A stretch of 64,000 bases of DNA from Sinisalibacter aestuarii (GTDB lineage: Bacteria; Pseudomonadota; Alphaproteobacteria; Rhodobacterales; Rhodobacteraceae): positions 173,455-237,454 of the forward strand of contig NZ_BROH01000006.1 of assembly GCF_027923545.1 (NCBI RefSeq), given 5' to 3'. The notes beneath the pieces were generated by a model. That model did not search any database, was not told the DNA's origin, and worked only from the letters and a program-made list of their open reading frames with translations. The position numbers and the translations under genes are program-made. Each line of letters starts with the position of its first letter. The stretch's first letter is position 1. Of the stretch, positions 25,922 through 45,305 are shown piece after piece.

Positions 25922-26535
25922 TTCAGTCGGGCCTCCAGAGCTTCGACACCCGCCTTCGTGATCACCAGAGTGTCACGCTTGAGGATGTCATAGACGTTGG
26001 CGCCCATCGAGGGCAGCACGTCGAGCCCGTCGATGTTGCGCGCGGCCAGGGCGAAGTTTTCGTTCACCTCGGCGCCGTCGATGATCAGCACGCGCTTCCA
26101 GCCCAGGTTTTTCACCTGCTTGGCCAGAGCCGCGGTCTTGCCTTCCGACTCGGCCGCCTCGATCACCACCAGCTCACCGGCTTTCAGCTTCGCCGAGAGG
26201 GCGTGCTTGAGGCCGAGCTTGCGGAACTTCTTCGGCAGGTCATGGGCATGGCTGCGCGGGGTCGGCCCCTTGTAGATGCCACCCTTGCGGAAGATCGGTG
26301 CGTTGCGGTCACCGTGGCGGGCGCCGCCGGTGCCTTTCTGGCGATAGATCTTCTTGGTCGAGTAGCTGGTTTCCGAGCGGGTCTTGACCTTGTGGGTGCC
26401 GGCCTGCATGCGCGCACGCTGCCAGCGGACCACGCGGTGCAGGATATCGGCACGCGGCTCAAGGCCGAACAGCGCGTCATCCAGATCCACCGAGCCGGCC
26501 TTGCCGCCGTCCAGTTTGATCACGTCGAGTTTCAT
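25918..26535 (-). CDS. rplD: 50S ribosomal protein L4
   Basis: 205 residues with the extended loop that lines the exit tunnel ([40 protein letters not shown]). In E. coli L4 represses the S10 operon. It overlaps rplC and rplW by ATGA at both ends. Confidence 0.98.
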   Translation of the reverse strand: MKLDVIKLDGGKAGSVDLDDALFGLEPRADILHRVVRWQRARMQAGTHKVKTRSETSYSTKKIYRQKGTGGARHGDRNAPIFRKGGIYKGPTPRSHAHDLPKKFRKLGLKHALSAKLKAGELVVIEAAESEGKTAALAKQVKNLGWKRVLIIDGAEVNENFALAARNIDGLDVLPSMGANVYDILKRDTLVITKAGVEALEARLK

Positions 26536-27272
26536 TCTTCAGCGCCTCCTTCGGGGGCCTCGGCCGGGGCGTCTTCAACCACCGGAGCCGCAGCAGCAGC
26601 CGATTTCAGGGCCGCCGGGAACGGCACACCGTCCGGCAGTTTCTTCTTCACGGCGTCCTTCACGGTGACCCAGCCGCCTTTCGAGCCGGGCACGGCGCCC
26701 TTGATGAAGACAAGCCCACGCTCGGCATCGGTGCGCACCACTTCCAGGTTCTGGGTGGTGATGCGCGCGGCGCCCATATGGCCGGCCATCTTCTTGCCCT
26801 TGAACACGCGGCCCGGGTCCTGACACTGGCCGGTCGAGCCGTGCGAGCGGTGCGAGATCGACACGCCGTGCGAGGCGCGCAGACCGCCAAAATTGTGCCG
26901 CTTCATGGCACCGGCGAAGCCCTTGCCGATCGAGGTGCCGGACACGTCGACCTTTTGCCCCTCGACGAAGTGCTCGGCAGAGATTTCCTCGCCGACTTCG
27001 ATCAGGTTCTCCGGGCTCACGCGGAACTCCACGAGCTTGCGCTTGGGCTCGACCTTGGCGGCGGCGAAATGGCCGCGCATGGCTTTCGAGGTGCGCTTCG
27101 CCTTGGCGGCACCGGCACCGAGCTGAACGGCGGTGTAGCCGTCTTTCTCGGCGGTGCGCTGCGACACGACCTGAAGACCTTCGAGCTGAAGGACGGTCAC
27201 GGGAATCTGCTTCCCGTCATCCATGAACAGGCGGGTCATGCCCACCTTCTTAGCGAGAATACCAGAACGCAT
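26532..27272 (-). CDS. rplC: 50S ribosomal protein L3
   Basis: 246 residues: opening [20 protein letters not shown], the loop [20 protein letters not shown] reaching the peptidyl-transferase centre, and an alanine/proline-rich tail ([14 protein letters not shown]) common in alphaproteobacteria that explains the extra length. Thirteen bp after rpsJ. Confidence 0.98.
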   Translation of the reverse strand: MRSGILAKKVGMTRLFMDDGKQIPVTVLQLEGLQVVSQRTAEKDGYTAVQLGAGAAKAKRTSKAMRGHFAAAKVEPKRKLVEFRVSPENLIEVGEEISAEHFVEGQKVDVSGTSIGKGFAGAMKRHNFGGLRASHGVSISHRSHGSTGQCQDPGRVFKGKKMAGHMGAARITTQNLEVVRTDAERGLVFIKGAVPGSKGGWVTVKDAVKKKLPDGVPFPAALKSAAAAAPVVEDAPAEAPEGGAEE

Positions 27273-27285
27273 GGTTCTACCCTCC

Positions 27286-27600
27286 TCAGACCGAAATCTG
27301 CACGTCGACGCCGGCGGCGAGGTCGAGCTTCATCAGCGCGTCCACCGTCTGCGGGGTCGGGTCCACGATGTCGAGCAGCCGCTTATGGGTGCGGATCTCG
27401 AACTGATCGCGGGATTTCTTGTCGATATGGGGCCCACGCAGAACCGTGAACTTCTCGATCTTGTTCGGCAGCGGGATAGGACCGCGCACCTGGGCACCCG
27501 TCCGCTTGGCGGTATTCACGATTTCCGCGGTGCTGGCATCCAGCACGCGGTAATCGAACGCCTTGAGGCGGATGCGAATGTTTTGGCCTTGAAGCGCCAT
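27286..27600 (-). CDS. rpsJ: 30S ribosomal protein S10
   Basis: 104 residues from the ATG at 27600, the usual length; 17 upstream residues of the open frame are not conserved. Opens [20 protein letters not shown], with [21 protein letters not shown]10 also acts as NusE in antitermination. 64 bp downstream of tuf1 with no terminator between, so co-transcribed with the str genes. Confidence 0.98.
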   Translation of the reverse strand: MALQGQNIRIRLKAFDYRVLDASTAEIVNTAKRTGAQVRGPIPLPNKIEKFTVLRGPHIDKKSRDQFEIRTHKRLLDIVDPTPQTVDALMKLDLAAGVDVQISV

Positions 27601-27664
27601 TGGTCTTCCTTTCGTTGAGAGGTGGAACCGGGAGACTGGCCCCCGGCCCACGTCGAACAGTTGA

Positions 27665-28840
27665 TTACTCGACGATTTTCGAGACGACGCCGGAGCCGAC
27701 GGTACGGCCGCCTTCGCGGATGGCGAAGCGCAGGCCCTCTTCCATCGCGATCGGCGCGATCAGCTCGGCCTCGAACTTCAGGTTGTCGCCCGGCATCACC
27801 ATCTCGGTGCCAGACGGCAGCGTCACCGTGCCGGTCACGTCCGTCGTGCGGAAGTAGAATTGCGGACGGTAGTTCGCAAAGAACGGCGTGTGACGGCCAC
27901 CCTCTTCCTTCGTCAGGATGTAGACCTCGCATTCGAACTTCGTATGCGGCGTCACCGAACCCGGCTTGCACAGAACCTGGCCGCGCTCGACCTCGTCGCG
28001 GTCGATCCCGCGCAGAAGCGCGCCGATATTGTCGCCCGCTTCACCGCGATCCAGCAGCTTGCGGAACATCTCGACGCCCGTGCAGGTCGATTTCTGCGTG
28101 TCCTTGATCCCCACGATCTCAACCTCGTCGCCGACATTGATCACGCCACGCTCCACACGGCCGGTCACAACCGTGCCGCGGCCCGAGATCGAGAACACGT
28201 CTTCGATCGGCATCAGGAACGGCTGGTCAACAGCCCGCTCCGGCGTCGGGATATACTCGTCGACCGCAGCCATCAGCTCGCGGATCGAGTTCTCGCCGAT
28301 CTCCGGGTCGCGCCCTTCCAGCGCCGCAAGCGCCGAGCCCTTCACAACCGGAATATCGTCGCCCGGGTAATCGTACTCGTTCAGAAGCTCGCGGATTTCC
28401 ATCTCGACCAGCTCAAGCAGCTCTTCGTCGTCAACCTGGTCGACCTTGTTCATGTAGACAACCAGCGCCGGGATGCCGACCTGACGGCCAAGCAGGATGT
28501 GCTCGCGGGTCTGCGGCATCGGGCCATCGGCGGCCGACACAACGATGATCCCGCCATCCATCTGCGCCGCACCCGTGATCATGTTCTTCACATAGTCCGC
28601 GTGGCCGGGGCAGTCGACATGCGCGTAGTGACGGTTCTCCGTCTCGTATTCCACATGCGCCGTCGAAATCGTGATCCCGCGCGCCTTCTCTTCCGGCGCA
28701 CCGTCAATCTGGTCGTAGTCCTTGAACTCGCCAAAATACTTCGTGATCGCCGCCGTCAGCGTCGTCTTCCCGTGGTCAACGTGACCGATCGTGCCGATGT
28801 TCACGTGCGGTTTGTTACGTGCAAACTTTTCCTTGGCCAT
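27665..28840 (-). CDS. tuf: Elongation factor Tu, copy 1
   Basis: 391 residues; GTPase motifs GHVDHGKT (19-26), DCPGHADY and NKVD are intact, followed by domains 2 and 3. It delivers aminoacyl-tRNA to the ribosome. The protein is identical to that of the copy at 53350-54525; the DNA differs at only about ten synonymous positions. The gene lies in the str position between fusA and rpsJ. An inverted REP-like pair separates it from fusA. Confidence 0.99.
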   Translation of the reverse strand: MAKEKFARNKPHVNIGTIGHVDHGKTTLTAAITKYFGEFKDYDQIDGAPEEKARGITISTAHVEYETENRHYAHVDCPGHADYVKNMITGAAQMDGGIIVVSAADGPMPQTREHILLGRQVGIPALVVYMNKVDQVDDEELLELVEMEIRELLNEYDYPGDDIPVVKGSALAALEGRDPEIGENSIRELMAAVDEYIPTPERAVDQPFLMPIEDVFSISGRGTVVTGRVERGVINVGDEVEIVGIKDTQKSTCTGVEMFRKLLDRGEAGDNIGALLRGIDRDEVERGQVLCKPGSVTPHTKFECEVYILTKEEGGRHTPFFANYRPQFYFRTTDVTGTVTLPSGTEMVMPGDNLKFEAELIAPIAMEEGLRFAIREGGRTVGSGVVSKIVE

Positions 28841-28862
28841 CTTGTCTTTCCTTTGTCTGGGC

Positions 28863-28919
28863 GGTGCGCATATATGCGCACCCTACGGGTGTGTGTAGGG
28901 TGCGCCTTCATGGCGCACC
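28863..28919. repeat. Inverted pair of REP-like repeats between fusA and tuf1
   Basis: Minus copy 28863-28886 (head GTAG, arms GGTGCGC / GCGCACC, loop ATATAT) and plus copy 28895-28919 (head GTAG, arms GGTGCGCC / GGCGCACC, loop TTCAT; 25 nt), 8 bp apart. It fills nearly all of the 84-bp spacer. Confidence 0.85.
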
Positions 28920-28924
28920 GCTGC

Positions 28925-31048
28925 TTATGCGTATTTCGCCTGGATCTCGTCCGAGATGTTCTGCGGAACCGGCTCGTAGTGGTCGAACTGCATCGTGAAC
29001 TGGGCACGGCCCGACGACATCGAACGCAGCGTGTTGATGTAGCCGAACATGTTGGCCAGCGGCACGAAGGCGTTGATCGCCACCGCATTGCCGCGGGCTT
29101 CCTGACCCGACACCTGGCCACGGCGCGACGTCAGGTCGCCGATGATGTTGCCGGTATATTCTTCCGGCGTGATCACCTCGACCTTCATCATCGGCTCAAG
29201 CAGCTTCGCACCGGCCTTTTTGAGACCTTCACGCATGCACATCCGGGCGGCGATTTCGAAGGCCAGAACCGACGAGTCGACGTCGTGGAACTTGCCGTCG
29301 ACCAGCGCGACCTTGAAGTCGATCACCGGGAAGCCGGCGAGCGGACCGGAATCCATGACCGACTTGATGCCCTTCTCGACGCCGGGGATGTATTCCTTCG
29401 GCACCGCGCCACCGACGATGCGGCTTTCGAACGAGTACCCCTCGCCCGGCTCGGTCGGCTGGATCTCCAGCTTCACCTCGGCGTACTGGCCCGAACCACC
29501 CGACTGCTTCTTGTGGGTATAGGTGTGCTCGATCGAGTGACCGATGGTCTCTCGGTAAGCCACCTGCGGCGCACCGATATTGGCTTCGACCTTGAACTCG
29601 CGCTTCATGCGGTCGACGAGGATGTCGAGGTGAAGTTCGCCCATGCCCTTCATGATGGTCTGGCCCGACTCGATGTCGGTCTCGACGCGGAAGGACGGGT
29701 CTTCGGCCGCGAGACGCTGCAGCGCCTGCGCCATCTTCTCCTGGTCGGCCTTCGTCTTCGGCTCGACGGCGATTTCGATCACCGGATCGGGAAAGGTCAT
29801 GGTCTCCAGCACCACCGGCTTGTTGACGTCGCAAAGCGTGTCGCCGGTGGTGGTTTCCTTCAGACCCGCCAGCGCGATGATGTCGCCGGCGAAGGCTTCT
29901 TCGATCTCTTGCCGCTCGATCGCGTGCATGATCATCATCCGACCCACACGCTCACGCTTGCCTTTGGTCGAATTCATGATGCCGCTGCCCTTCTTCACCA
30001 TGCCCGAGTAGATCCGGGTGAAGGTGAGCGAACCTACGAACGGGTCGTTCATAATCTTGAACGCAAGAGCCGAGAACGGTTCGTCGTCCGCAGCCGAACG
30101 CGGGATGTTGCGCTCTTCGGTCTCGTCGTCCGGCGAGAAGCCCATCAGCGTCGGAACGTCTTTCGGTCCCGGCAGGAAATCGACCACCGCGTTCAGCAGC
30201 GGCTGCACGCCCTTGTTCTTGAACGCCGAGCCGGCCAGCATCGGGAAGAAGGAGAGCGACAGAGTGCCCTTCCGGATGAGCGCGCGCAGGGTCGCCTCGT
30301 CAGGCTCATTGCCTTCGAGATAGGCTTCCATCGCGTCATCGTCCATCTCGACAGCCAGCTCGACCATGTTGGCGCGCCATTCGTCGGCCAAGTCCTGAAG
30401 CTCGGCACGGATCGGGCGACGCTCCCAGGAAGCGCCCAGGTCTTCGCCGACCCAGACCCATTCCTCCATCTTGATCAGGTCGATGATGCCTTCCAGGGTG
30501 TCCTCGGCTCCGATCGGCAGCGCGATCGGGCACGGAGTGCCACCGGTACGGTCTTTGACCATCTCGACACATTTGAAGAAATCGGCGCCGATCTTGTCCA
30601 TCTTGTTGACGAAAACGAGACGCGGAACCTTGTAGCGGTCGGCCTGACGCCACACCGTCTCGGTCTGCGGTTCGACGCCGGCATTGCCGTCAAGCAGCGC
30701 AACGGCACCGTCGAGAACCGCGAGCGAACGCTCTACCTCGATGGTGAAGTCGACGTGGCCGGGCGTGTCGATGATGTTGAACCGGGTCTTGGTCTCCGAC
30801 GTCCCTTCCGGAGTCGGATCCTCCTGGCGCTGCCAGAAGGTCGTCGTAGCCGCCGAGGTGATGGTGATGCCGCGCTCGGCCTCCTGCTCCATCCAGTCCA
30901 TGGTGGAAGCGCCGTCGTGGGTTTCACCGATTTTGTGGTTCTTGCCCGTGTAGAACAGGATCCGCTCGGTCATCGTCGTCTTACCGGCGTCGATATGCGC
31001 CATGATGCCGAAGTTACGGTAACGTTCAAGAGGGTATTCGCGTGCCAT
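28925..31048 (-). CDS. fusA: Elongation factor G
   Basis: 707 residues with GTPase motifs AHIDAGKTT (17-25), DTPGHVDF and [10 protein letters not shown], and the C-terminal EF-G domains IV and V ([16 protein letters not shown]). It catalyses translocation and, with RRF, ribosome recycling. Twenty-one bp after rpsG. Confidence 0.99.
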   Translation of the reverse strand: MAREYPLERYRNFGIMAHIDAGKTTMTERILFYTGKNHKIGETHDGASTMDWMEQEAERGITITSAATTTFWQRQEDPTPEGTSETKTRFNIIDTPGHVDFTIEVERSLAVLDGAVALLDGNAGVEPQTETVWRQADRYKVPRLVFVNKMDKIGADFFKCVEMVKDRTGGTPCPIALPIGAEDTLEGIIDLIKMEEWVWVGEDLGASWERRPIRAELQDLADEWRANMVELAVEMDDDAMEAYLEGNEPDEATLRALIRKGTLSLSFFPMLAGSAFKNKGVQPLLNAVVDFLPGPKDVPTLMGFSPDDETEERNIPRSAADDEPFSALAFKIMNDPFVGSLTFTRIYSGMVKKGSGIMNSTKGKRERVGRMMIMHAIERQEIEEAFAGDIIALAGLKETTTGDTLCDVNKPVVLETMTFPDPVIEIAVEPKTKADQEKMAQALQRLAAEDPSFRVETDIESGQTIMKGMGELHLDILVDRMKREFKVEANIGAPQVAYRETIGHSIEHTYTHKKQSGGSGQYAEVKLEIQPTEPGEGYSFESRIVGGAVPKEYIPGVEKGIKSVMDSGPLAGFPVIDFKVALVDGKFHDVDSSVLAFEIAARMCMREGLKKAGAKLLEPMMKVEVITPEEYTGNIIGDLTSRRGQVSGQEARGNAVAINAFVPLANMFGYINTLRSMSSGRAQFTMQFDHYEPVPQNISDEIQAKYA

Positions 31049-31069
31049 TGGATCGGGGCCTTTTCGGGA

Positions 31070-31543
<474 letters not shown>

Positions 31544-31551
31544 CTATCTCC

Positions 31552-31923
31552 TTACTTCGGACGCTTCGCGCCGTATTTCGAACGACGCTGGCGACGGTCT
31601 TTGACGCCCTGCGTATCGAGCACGCCACGCAGGATATGGTAGCGAACGCCGGGAAGGTCTTTCACACGGCCGCCGCGGATAAGCACCACCGAGTGCTCCT
31701 GCAGGTTGTGGCTCTCGCCGGGGATGTAGCTGATCACCTCGAAGCCGTTCGAGAGGCGCACCTTGGCAACCTTCCGCATGGCCGAGTTCGGCTTCTTCGG
31801 CGTCGTGGTGTAGACGCGCGTGCAAACGCCACGCTTCTGCGGGCAGGACTCCAGGTGCTGGGACTTGGAGCGTTTTACTTTGGGCTGACGCGGCTTGCGG
31901 ATCAGCTGCTGGATCGTTGGCAT
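31552..31923 (-). CDS. rpsL: 30S ribosomal protein S12
   Basis: 123 residues from the ATG at 31923. [15 protein letters not shown] opens the protein; [19 protein letters not shown] and [10 protein letters not shown] are the two loops near the decoding centre where streptomycin-resistance changes occur, both wild type. First gene of the str-S10 transcript; a strong promoter lies 224 bp upstream. Confidence 0.98.
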   Translation of the reverse strand: MPTIQQLIRKPRQPKVKRSKSQHLESCPQKRGVCTRVYTTTPKKPNSAMRKVAKVRLSNGFEVISYIPGESHNLQEHSVVLIRGGRVKDLPGVRYHILRGVLDTQGVKDRRQRRSKYGAKRPK

Positions 31924-32280
31924 TGGGCTTCGTTCCCCGTGTTGCAACACAATGTTCGTGGGGCGCGCGCCCCGGTTTCGTCTGTTCGCGTCCTATGCGT
32001 CCATAAAACGCAAGCTGCCGCACCCGCCCCATTCCCTTGGGGCGACGCGGTGGGTTTCCAGAGGATCGGGGCGGCTGCCCGGATCGTGTCCACTTCAACT
32101 CTGATGCAGGCGCACGGCAAAAGGCCCGTTTGCCCGGATGTGGCGGCGTATATGGGGAGTCGGAAGCCTTGTCAACAGCCCGGAGGCCGTGATTGGCGCC
32201 GGTGCGAATTGGCCTGTTCCGGCCGGCCCCGTCTGCTACCATCCGCCGAGATCAGATACCAGCGAGGCCCGCGCCGGAAC
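31924..32280. other. 357-bp spacer: rpsL leader and promoter
   Basis: No gene. It carries a long rpsL 5' leader (about 215 nt from the predicted start site) and the strong minus-strand promoter at 32147-32175. The remaining 100 bp is upstream of the plus-strand glycosyltransferase gene; no clear ribosome binding site is visible there. Confidence 0.7.
32147..32175 (-). promoter_or_regulatory. Sigma70-type promoter for the rpsL-rplW transcript
   Basis: Minus strand: consensus TTGACA, 17 bp, TATACG. It is the best promoter match in the window, placed upstream of rpsL as expected for a ribosomal operon. The same TATAC -10 occurs at the rplB promoter. Confidence 0.8.
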
Positions 32281-33288
32281 ATGCGCAAACTGAAGGACAG
32301 CACACTCGTCACCTCGGTCCGCAACGAGGGGCCGTTTCTGCTCGAATGGATCGCCTGGTACCGGATGCTTGGCTTTCAGAACATCCTTGTCGTGCACAAC
32401 GATTGCACCGACCATTCGCCGCAATTGCTGCGCCTGCTCGAACGCCATGGCGTGCTGGTTCAGAAGAGCAACACGCCCAACCCGGACAGCCCGCCGCAGC
32501 CGCAAAACCACGCCGCCGCCGGCAAGCACCGGCTGGTGCGCCATGCCAGCTGGGTCTTTGTGGCGGATGTGGACGAATTCCTGGTGGTCCATACAGGTGA
32601 CCGCTCGATCAGCGCGCTGGCCGAGGCGATCGGGGGCAAGGGCATCGGCATGGCAATCAACTGGCGGGTTTTCGGTTCGGGCGGGGCAACGGAGTGGCGC
32701 GACACGTTCGTGCATCGCCGCTTCACCCGCGCGGGCGAGGTGACGGCCCGGCAGAATTCCTGCTTCAAGACCTTCTTTCGGGACCCCGGCTCATTCGGCA
32801 AGCTGCGTGCCCACGGCCCGGCTGGCTGGCGGGGCAAGCGCTGGGGCGTGGATGACCGGCTGTTTCTGCTGGCCGATGGTGCGCCTTACGAGAGCTATCA
32901 CCCCTCGCGCAATCCGCAGAACGCCACCACCCGCGACAGGATGACCAACACGCTCGCCCAGGTGAACCATTACGCCGTACAGTCGCGCGAGCAATTCACC
33001 TACAAGCAGGGCCGCCCCAGCGCCGCGATGCTGGAGGATCGCTACACCGAAGATTTCTTCCAGCGGTTCGACCGGAACGAAACGATCAACGAAGACGCGC
33101 TGGCCTATGATGATGCGTTTTTCGCGGCACATCAGAAGCTGGCGGATATTCCCGGCGTCAAACGGCTGCATCACCTGTGCTGCGCCGATTACGTCGCCGC
33201 GATGTGCCGCAAGCGGGGCGATGACCCGGCAGCCGACGCACGATACCTGATGCATATGCAAAAGGCCGACGCGCTACCGCGCCACTGA
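32281..33288 (+). CDS. Glycosyltransferase family 2-like protein (Glyco_tranf_2_4 type)
   Basis: 335 residues from the ATG at 32281. Nucleotide-sugar fold signs: TLVTSVRNEGPFLLEWIAWY at the start, NDCTDHSPQLL, and the DxD-like VADVDEF at 94-100. This family is frequent in marine Rhodobacterales and is thought to act in surface polysaccharide synthesis; acceptor unknown. No membrane helix. Its last 15 bp overlap the convergent EamA gene. Confidence 0.8.
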   Translation: MRKLKDSTLVTSVRNEGPFLLEWIAWYRMLGFQNILVVHNDCTDHSPQLLRLLERHGVLVQKSNTPNPDSPPQPQNHAAAGKHRLVRHASWVFVADVDEFLVVHTGDRSISALAEAIGGKGIGMAINWRVFGSGGATEWRDTFVHRRFTRAGEVTARQNSCFKTFFRDPGSFGKLRAHGPAGWRGKRWGVDDRLFLLADGAPYESYHPSRNPQNATTRDRMTNTLAQVNHYAVQSREQFTYKQGRPSAAMLEDRYTEDFFQRFDRNETINEDALAYDDAFFAAHQKLADIPGVKRLHHLCCADYVAAMCRKRGDDPAADARYLMHMQKADALPRH

Positions 33289-34182
33289 CGCCCGGCGCAT
33301 CCGGCGCGCCGCCAGCTCTTCGCGGTAGAGCGTGAAAATGCCCGTCGCCACCACGATGCCGGCGCCAATCAGCGTGATCCCGTCGGGCCATTCGTCGAAG
33401 ACGAGCCAGCCCAGCACGAGCGCCCAGAGCAGCCCGGTATAGCGGAACGGTGCGGTGAAGCCGATCTCGCCCACCCGCATCACCGCAACGGAGGCGAGGT
33501 AACCGGCGAGAATGAACAGCCCCGCCAGAACGAGCTTGCCGCCGCTCACCGCCTCGACCGGCGCCCAGCCATCCACCAGCGTGGCCACCCCGGCGGCCAG
33601 CGTGATGACCGCCGCCCCCACCAGCGCGGCCATGACCGAAGGCGTCTCACGGCTGAGGCGGCGCGCGGCAAGGTCGCGCAGGGTGACAAAGCCCACCGCG
33701 CCAAGGCCCCAGAGCGCATAGGTGTTGAACCCATCCGCGCCCGGCCTGACGATCAGCAGCACGCCGATGAAGCCGATGGCGATGGCAAGCAGCCGCCGCC
33801 AGCCGAGCGGCTCGTGAAAGAACAGCGCGGCACCGAGCGCGACCGAGAGCGGCAGCGCCTGCAGGATCGCGGTGAGGTTGGCGAGCGGCATGTAAAACAG
33901 CGCGCCGAGAAACAGGAAGGTGGCCCCGAGATCGGCAAAGCTGCGGATCAGGATCAGCCCCCAGTCGCGCCGGGGCAGCCGCAGGCGCAGGCCGCCCATC
34001 CACCAGGCGACGCCAACCATCAGACCGGTCGAGATCAGCCCGCGCAGAAAGATCGTCTGCGCCAGCGGCAGGCTGCCGGCGAGCGATTTGATCGTGGTAT
34101 CGTTGAAGGTGAAGGCGGCCATTGCGACGATCATCAGGCCCGCGCCGCGCAGGTTGTCTGACCGGATCAGGGCTTGCGTCAC
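33274..34182 (-). CDS. EamA/DMT family transporter
   Basis: 302 residues with ten predicted membrane helices in two repeated EamA halves (first about residues 12-145, second 150-285). The family exports or imports small metabolites such as amino acids and nucleosides; the substrate cannot be read. The start overlaps the stop of the rhamnosyltransferase-like gene by ATGA, so the two are one operon lying downstream of rpoC. Confidence 0.88.
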   Translation of the reverse strand: MTQALIRSDNLRGAGLMIVAMAAFTFNDTTIKSLAGSLPLAQTIFLRGLISTGLMVGVAWWMGGLRLRLPRRDWGLILIRSFADLGATFLFLGALFYMPLANLTAILQALPLSVALGAALFFHEPLGWRRLLAIAIGFIGVLLIVRPGADGFNTYALWGLGAVGFVTLRDLAARRLSRETPSVMAALVGAAVITLAAGVATLVDGWAPVEAVSGGKLVLAGLFILAGYLASVAVMRVGEIGFTAPFRYTGLLWALVLGWLVFDEWPDGITLIGAGIVVATGIFTLYREELAARRMRRASVAR

Positions 34183-35054
34183 TCCGCCACGTCCTTCCCG
34201 GAGCCGTCCAGCACCCTGAGCGCGGCCTTGAAGGCGGGCAGGTCGATGCGGAAGCGTTTGCGCAGGATCTGGCGAAGTTCGGCTGGATCTTTCTTGATCT
34301 TCCAGTTTTCCGACACTTTGCCGCTGTCATTGCCGTCATGGGCACCGCGCACCCACATGAAAGCCGAGGGGAAGGTGACCGCCGCCATCTGCTGCCAGAT
34401 GACATGGTGATAGAAGTCGAGCACGTAATTGCCATCACCCGGGCGGGTGCAGACGGCGAAACCCGCACCGAGGAAGGAATGGTAAAGCGGCACCGGCGTC
34501 AGCGTGCCGGTCTTCTCGTGCAGGTTGATGCCCCGGTTATAGTCCAGCGCCATCAGCCCCCTGTCCTTGAACACGCCCCTGGTCTTGCGGAAATCGCGCC
34601 GCAGCCGCTGGACGAAATCCACCGCGACGCCATCGTCATCGTCCTGACGGAACTGGATCACCGCCTCGGCGTCCGGGTCGATATGCTTTGCCATCGCGTC
34701 GGCGCAGGCCTGGCGGTGGTGGATCGGCGGGGCATATTCGATCACCATCTGCGGGATCCGCGCCGCATGAGCCTCCATCCGCGCGCGCCAGGGCTCGGGC
34801 AGGTCTTCGCCCAGCAACAGGATATAGGTGAAGGCAGGATCTTTCTGGGCCTCGATGCCGGGCAGGTTCACATGTTCGAACCAGGCGAAACGCTGATCGA
34901 GCCGCCTCGGATCATACAGAAAGGCCCGGCGCTCCTCGATCGTCTCGTGCTCGGTCTGGAAGGCGCCGGATGACGGCACGGAAAACCGGCACAGGCCGAT
35001 GACCTGCACCCCTTTGACCGTGCTCTCGGATGGTTGTCTGCCCTGTGCCGCCAT
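34179..35054 (-). CDS. Putative rhamnosyltransferase-like glycosyltransferase
   Basis: 291 residues from the ATG at 35054 (the frame stays open upstream). The conserved opening VIGLCRFSVPSSGAFQTEHE, DQRFAWFEHVNLPGIEAQ and the acidic cluster QFRQDDDDG at 135-142 match the Rhodobacterales family annotated as putative rhamnosyl transferase. Likely role: cell-surface glycan assembly, together with the GT on the facing strand. It starts about 140 bp downstream of the end of rpoC. Confidence 0.75.
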   Translation of the reverse strand: MAAQGRQPSESTVKGVQVIGLCRFSVPSSGAFQTEHETIEERRAFLYDPRRLDQRFAWFEHVNLPGIEAQKDPAFTYILLLGEDLPEPWRARMEAHAARIPQMVIEYAPPIHHRQACADAMAKHIDPDAEAVIQFRQDDDDGVAVDFVQRLRRDFRKTRGVFKDRGLMALDYNRGINLHEKTGTLTPVPLYHSFLGAGFAVCTRPGDGNYVLDFYHHVIWQQMAAVTFPSAFMWVRGAHDGNDSGKVSENWKIKKDPAELRQILRKRFRIDLPAFKAALRVLDGSGKDVAE

Positions 35055-35145
35055 GGCCGCACTCTGCCTTACGGGAGAGATGCCGGAAAGCGCTTTCTTG
35101 TTAACCTTTTGCCGCAGCGGGGCCGCAACGGAGCGCATAAACGCG

Positions 35146-35171
35146 AAACCCCCGCCGGGTGGCGAGGGCTT
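35146..35171 (-). terminator. Rho-independent terminator after rpoC
   Basis: Slightly imperfect 11-bp stem AAACCCCCGCC / GGCGAGGGCTT with a GGGT loop, followed on the minus strand by TTTCGCGTTT. It lies 25 bp after the rpoC stop. Confidence 0.7.
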
Positions 35172-35195
35172 CAATCTCAGATCGTCCGGGCCGGA

Positions 35196-43701
<8,506 letters not shown>

Positions 43702-43837
43702 AAGGTGTGCACCTTTCTTTTCTCACTGATGCGCAAGACCGCCGGGCCTCGGCTCGCGCACCGCTCGAAACAGGGGGTTCGGATCCATACCAGGAGACCC
43801 TCCCACAGGTCTCCGCCCGATCCTTGAACCGCGCCTA

Positions 43838-43906
43838 GGGAAAGGCTTCTCGAAAAGCCCTTTCCAAGACAGGTTCGGCTGGACCCGGATTTCTCCGGGC
43901 CCAGCC
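43838..43906 (-). promoter_or_regulatory. rplL-rpoB intercistronic hairpins
   Basis: A long hairpin at 43877-43906 (13-bp arms beginning GGCTGG and ending CCAGCC, one mismatch, loop TTTC) sits beside a second stem at about 43838-43866 (GGAAAGGCTT / AAGCCCTTTCC with one bulge). Neither is followed by a T-run. The rplL-rpoB gap is the classical place for partial attenuation and RNA processing, which these probably serve. Confidence 0.55.
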
Positions 43907-43939
43907 ACAATTTCACGGAGCCAACGCCCCGGGCAGCCC

Positions 43940-44314
43940 TTAGGCCAGCTCGACTTCGGCGCCGGCTTCCTGGAGCTTCTTCTGGATCTCTTCGGCTTCC
44001 GCCTTCGAGACCTGCTCTTTGATCTTGCCGCCGGCCTCGACGAGGTCTTTGGCTTCTTTCAGGCCGAGGCCGGTGATGCCACGGACTTCTTTGATGACCG
44101 CAATCTTGTTGCCGCCGGCATTTTTCAGCACGACGTCGAATTCGGTCTTTTCTTCGGCAGCGGCGCCAGCATCGGCAGCCGGGCCAGCCATCATCACGGC
44201 GCCGCCAGCGGCGGGCTCGATGCCGTACTCGTCTTTGAGGATGGTTTTCAGTTCCTGGGCTTCGAGAAGGGTCAGACCCACGATCTCTTCAGCAAGTTTC
44301 TTCAGATCAGCCAT
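43940..44314 (-). CDS. rplL: 50S ribosomal protein L7/L12
   Basis: 124 residues: N-terminal dimerisation helices, an alanine-rich hinge ([19 protein letters not shown]) and C-terminal factor-binding domain ([20 protein letters not shown]). It forms the stalk that recruits EF-Tu and EF-G. Sixty-nine bp after rplJ. Confidence 0.98.
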   Translation of the reverse strand: MADLKKLAEEIVGLTLLEAQELKTILKDEYGIEPAAGGAVMMAGPAADAGAAAEEKTEFDVVLKNAGGNKIAVIKEVRGITGLGLKEAKDLVEAGGKIKEQVSKAEAEEIQKKLQEAGAEVELA

Positions 44315-44383
44315 TTGACTTCTTTCCGTATTAGGTGTGTTCCAACGTATTCGCGGTATCCGCTACGCCGGTCTCTCGATTGC

Positions 44384-44896
44384 TTACGCAGCCTTTTCCT
44401 CGATAGTGGAAAGGATGGATGCGATGTTCGAAGCAGGAGCGCCAATGGCCCCGGCGATGTTCGAAGCGGGCGCGCCGATCTGCGACACGATCTGAGCGAT
44501 GAGCTCTTCACGCGACGGCATCGAGGCGACAGCTTTCACACCGGCCGGATCCAGCGCCGTCTCGCCCATGGCGCCGCCGAGGATCACGAGCTTTTCGTTA
44601 TCCTTGGCGTACTTGTCCATGACCTTGGCCGCAGCCACAGGGTCTTCGGAATAGGCGAGAACGGTCATGCCCGTCAGGTATTCGGCGATCGAAGCCGCCG
44701 GCTTGCCTTCAAGGGCGATCTTGGCGAGCCTGTTCTTGGCAACACGAACCGCACCGCCAGCATCACGCATCTGGCCGCGCAGGTTCTGCATCTCAGCAAC
44801 CGTGAGGCCTTCGTAGTGGGCAACCACAACGACGCCAGAGCTTTCGAAGATCTGGCCGAGTTCCTCGACCACTTTCTCTTTCTGGGCTCTATCCAC
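44384..44896 (-). CDS. rplJ: 50S ribosomal protein L10
   Basis: 170 residues from a GTG at 44896 ([17 protein letters not shown]), chosen because GGAG lies 7 nt upstream and the length fits the family; the frame is open to an ATG at 44938. [13 protein letters not shown] and the C-terminal helices that bind L12 dimers are visible. The tail repeats [20 protein letters not shown], an internal duplication. L10 is the base of the stalk and autoregulator of its own mRNA. Confidence 0.95.
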   Translation of the reverse strand: MDRAQKEKVVEELGQIFESSGVVVVAHYEGLTVAEMQNLRGQMRDAGGAVRVAKNRLAKIALEGKPAASIAEYLTGMTVLAYSEDPVAAAKVMDKYAKDNEKLVILGGAMGETALDPAGVKAVASMPSREELIAQIVSQIGAPASNIAGAIGAPASNIASILSTIEEKAA

Positions 44897-45305
44897 AGTT
44901 TCACTCCAAGTATGGGAGGTGTGACCCTCCCGGCTCATGTTTCACCGGGGCGAACCCCGATGTCGGGTCCGTTACGGGTCCGTCCAAGTCGCCCCGGGAA
45001 GCCTGGCTGCCCGAAGAAATCTGGGTCTACCCGTCTCAGGCAGGAATTATGGAAGCATGTGCCCCACCCACCGTCTCGGACGAATCATCAGGCCGCCACG
45101 AGCGACTCGGGCGACCTGACGGGAGTGGGGTTTAGTCTCTCGTCGCGGAAAAGAAAAGCCCGTTCTTCGTAATTCGGTCATAATCGGCTCACGATTGCGC
45201 CAGCCCGCCCGCGGCGCGGGATTGGAGCGCCCCGCGCCACCCCGTATACTGCGCTGCACCGGGCCTGCGCCAACCGGGCCGGACCAATATGGAAAGCGGA
45301 AGACC
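44897..45305. other. 409-bp rplJ leader and divergent promoter region
   Basis: No gene. On the minus strand it would give a long, GC-rich structured leader for rplJ, in keeping with L10-L12 autoregulation; hairpins such as ACGGGTC repeats near 44968-44990 are visible. A TATAC core at 45243-45250 reads as a -10 in both directions. I could not fix the rplJ start site with confidence. Confidence 0.5.
45222..45250 (+). promoter_or_regulatory. Candidate promoter for the YkgJ-type gene
   Basis: Plus strand: TTGGAG, 17 bp, TATACT, 56 bp before the ATG at 45306. Confidence 0.5.

Noticed and set aside
43877..43906. Intrinsic terminator between rplL and rpoB
   Set aside because: The stem is strong but no T-run follows on the coding strand; kept as a structured intercistronic element.
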